From Methyloversatilis sp. XJ19-49 (GTDB lineage Bacteria; Pseudomonadota; Gammaproteobacteria; Burkholderiales; Rhodocyclaceae), in NCBI RefSeq assembly GCF_024580145.1, contig NZ_JANINI010000001.1, positions 445,803 to 509,802 on the forward strand: DNA of 64,000 nucleotides, given 5' to 3'. A program made the position numbers and the translations under genes. This document shows positions 63,138-64,000 of this stretch, piece by piece. The notes beneath the pieces are model-generated. The model saw only the letters and a program-made list of their open reading frames with translations. It was not told the origin of the DNA and ran no database searches. Each line of letters starts with the position of its first letter. Within the stretch, counting starts at the first letter, position 1.

Positions 63138-63374
63138 TCAGGCGGGATCGAGCAACTCGCGCGCCTGACGCGCGATGTCGTCGTCGGTCAGCCAGGCGAT
63201 GGCGGTCAGCATGTCCACCGAGGTGCCGGCAGCGACGCCTTCGCGCACCCACTTCTCGATCGCCTTGACGCGCGCCGCGTCGTCGAGCGCGAGCAGCCGG
63301 CGCAACGGTTCACCGACCGTCGCGTCCGCGCGCGCCGAGCGGATCAGCAGGACGAGTTGATCGACTTCACACAT
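63138..63374 (-). CDS. Hypothetical small protein between ugpB and ugpQ
   Basis: 78 residues, predicted helical and cytoplasmic, without known motif (e.g. MCEVDQLVLLIRSARADATV at the N terminus; EKWVREGVAAGTSVDMLTAI in the middle). ATG at 63374 follows an AGG-containing site and overlaps the end of the ugpB-like gene by 31 bp; ugpQ starts 10 bp downstream. The tight spacing argues that it is a real operon member, but no function can be suggested. Confidence 0.6.
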   Translation of the reverse strand: MCEVDQLVLLIRSARADATVGEPLRRLLALDDAARVKAIEKWVREGVAAGTSVDMLTAIAWLTDDDIARQARELLDPA

Positions 63375-64000
63375 GGACCTGCCCTCAGCACCGCTGTGTC
63401 GAGCACAGCCTTGGCCGGCTTGCGGTCGGCCCACAGCTCTTCCAGTTCTTCATCGAGTACCGCACGCACGCGCGGGTTGCTGGCGGCGATGCTGGTCTGT
63501 TCGTCCTTCTCACCGGCCCGACCCGCGAGCTGGCGCAGTGCCACCCGGGCAACGCTGTCCGCGGTCGGTGCATCAACAGGACTGATGGCCACCATGCCGG
63601 CGCGGTTCAGCGGAATGAAGCCGGTGGCCAGCGACCACTGGGCCTGGCGGTCCGGATCGAGCAGGAAGGTGACAAAGCGCGCGATGGTGCGCGTTTCCTC
63701 GGCGCCGCGACCGGCGCTCACCCACAGGCTGGCACCATCGGCGAGCGTATGGCGCGGCGCGTTGCGGATGTCTTCATGAAAGGGCAGCGCCGCGACACCG
63801 ACGTCGAATTTGGCGTCGCGCTTGATCTGCGGCCAGGCCGAGGAGCGTGCAGTCAGCACCTGACACTGGCCGCCGGCGAACATCGGGACCGCCTCGTCGC
63901 CGCGCCCGAAAATGTGCAGATAGCGGCTCTTGTACCACGACGACATCATGGCCAGATGCTTCACCTGCACGAGGCCGTTGATGGCGAGCGCTTCTCCGGT
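63344..64000 (-). CDS. ugpB: sn-Glycerol-3-phosphate ABC transporter substrate-binding protein UgpB-like (5' partial)
   Basis: The last 218 codons of a family-1 extracellular solute-binding protein; the frame is open through the right edge, so signal peptide and start are missing. Segments such as VGVAALPFHEDIRNAPRHTL, DGASLWVSAG, IARFVTFLLDPDRQAQWSLA and TGFIPLNRAGM resemble UgpB, which binds glycerol-3-phosphate or glycerophosphodiesters in the periplasm for UgpAEC. Downstream ugpQ supports this; the permease and ATPase genes are not in the window and may lie upstream. A different sugar-phosphate ligand remains possible. Confidence 0.8.
   Translation of the reverse strand, partial: TGEALAINGLVQVKHLAMMSSWYKSRYLHIFGRGDEAVPMFAGGQCQVLTARSSAWPQIKRDAKFDVGVAALPFHEDIRNAPRHTLADGASLWVSAGRGAEETRTIARFVTFLLDPDRQAQWSLATGFIPLNRAGMVAISPVDAPTADSVARVALRQLAGRAGEKDEQTSIAASNPRVRAVLDEELEELWADRKPAKAVLDTAVLRAGPCVKSINSSC

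Noticed and set aside
1-64000. tRNA, rRNA, integrase, phage or insertion-sequence transposase genes
   Set aside because: Looked for by eye; none recognised. Small RNAs without strong structure would be missed.

Overview
The window reads as chromosome from a high-GC betaproteobacterial methylotroph. The main evidence is a complete tetrahydromethanopterin (H4MPT)/methylofuran formaldehyde-oxidation locus (fae, mtdB, mch, fhcABCD and cofactor genes). Gene content (PEP-CTERM proteins, a PNAG-like operon, flavocytochrome c, Feo iron uptake) suits a Methyloversatilis-like member of the Rhodocyclales; that placement is inference, as no rRNA gene is present. Many genes on both strands are joined by ATGA, GTGA or TGATG overlaps.

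Layout. 1-5.5 kb: iron. The end of a haem-importer ATPase (hmuV), a feoA-feoB-Cys-rich operon, and a TonB-dependent siderophore receptor behind a promoter with a Fur-like box. 5.5-14 kb: a DUF457 membrane protein, a 1311-residue flavin/Fe-S oxidoreductase, small secreted or metallopeptidase-like proteins, and a serC-serB pair. 14-19 kb: an apparent four-gene exopolysaccharide operon (PEP-CTERM protein, PgaD-like, PgaC-like synthase, PgaA-like porin) without a pgaB deacetylase. 19-26 kb: an ion-transport group on the minus strand (P-type ATPase, frameshifted Na/Pi symporter, Kef-type antiporter, tandem Usp).

26-39 kb: the C1 core. fhcB-fhcA-fhcD-fhcC plus a DUF6352-type gene run leftwards. mptG-mtdB-ATP-grasp-mch-ATP-grasp-CitG-like-fae run rightwards. 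Fae condenses formaldehyde with H4MPT, MtdB oxidises methylene-H4MPT, Mch hydrolyses methenyl-H4MPT, and Fhc transfers the formyl group to methylofuran and releases formate. MptG starts H4MPT synthesis, and the ATP-grasp and CitG-like proteins probably finish cofactor side chains.

39-49 kb: a GST, a flavocytochrome c sulfide dehydrogenase-like pair, a ClC transporter, a gamma-glutamyltransferase homologue, a second PEP-CTERM protein, a DUF1223 protein, a BLUF photoreceptor and the GTPase YlqF. 49.3-49.7 kb: a 13-bp minisatellite (25 units) abutting a perfect REP-type inverted repeat. 49.8-54 kb: acyl-CoA dehydrogenase and etfBA with a divergent TetR regulator. 54-64 kb: phosphomannomutase, EAL-HDOD and HDOD signalling proteins, alaS, glpK, ugpQ and the end of a ugpB-like gene.

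The least explained signals are a 26-nt motif (22 identical) shared upstream of the flavocytochrome operon and the second PEP-CTERM gene, the pgaB-less operon, the minisatellite/REP block, and a 245-bp element with inverted ends upstream of the P-type ATPase.
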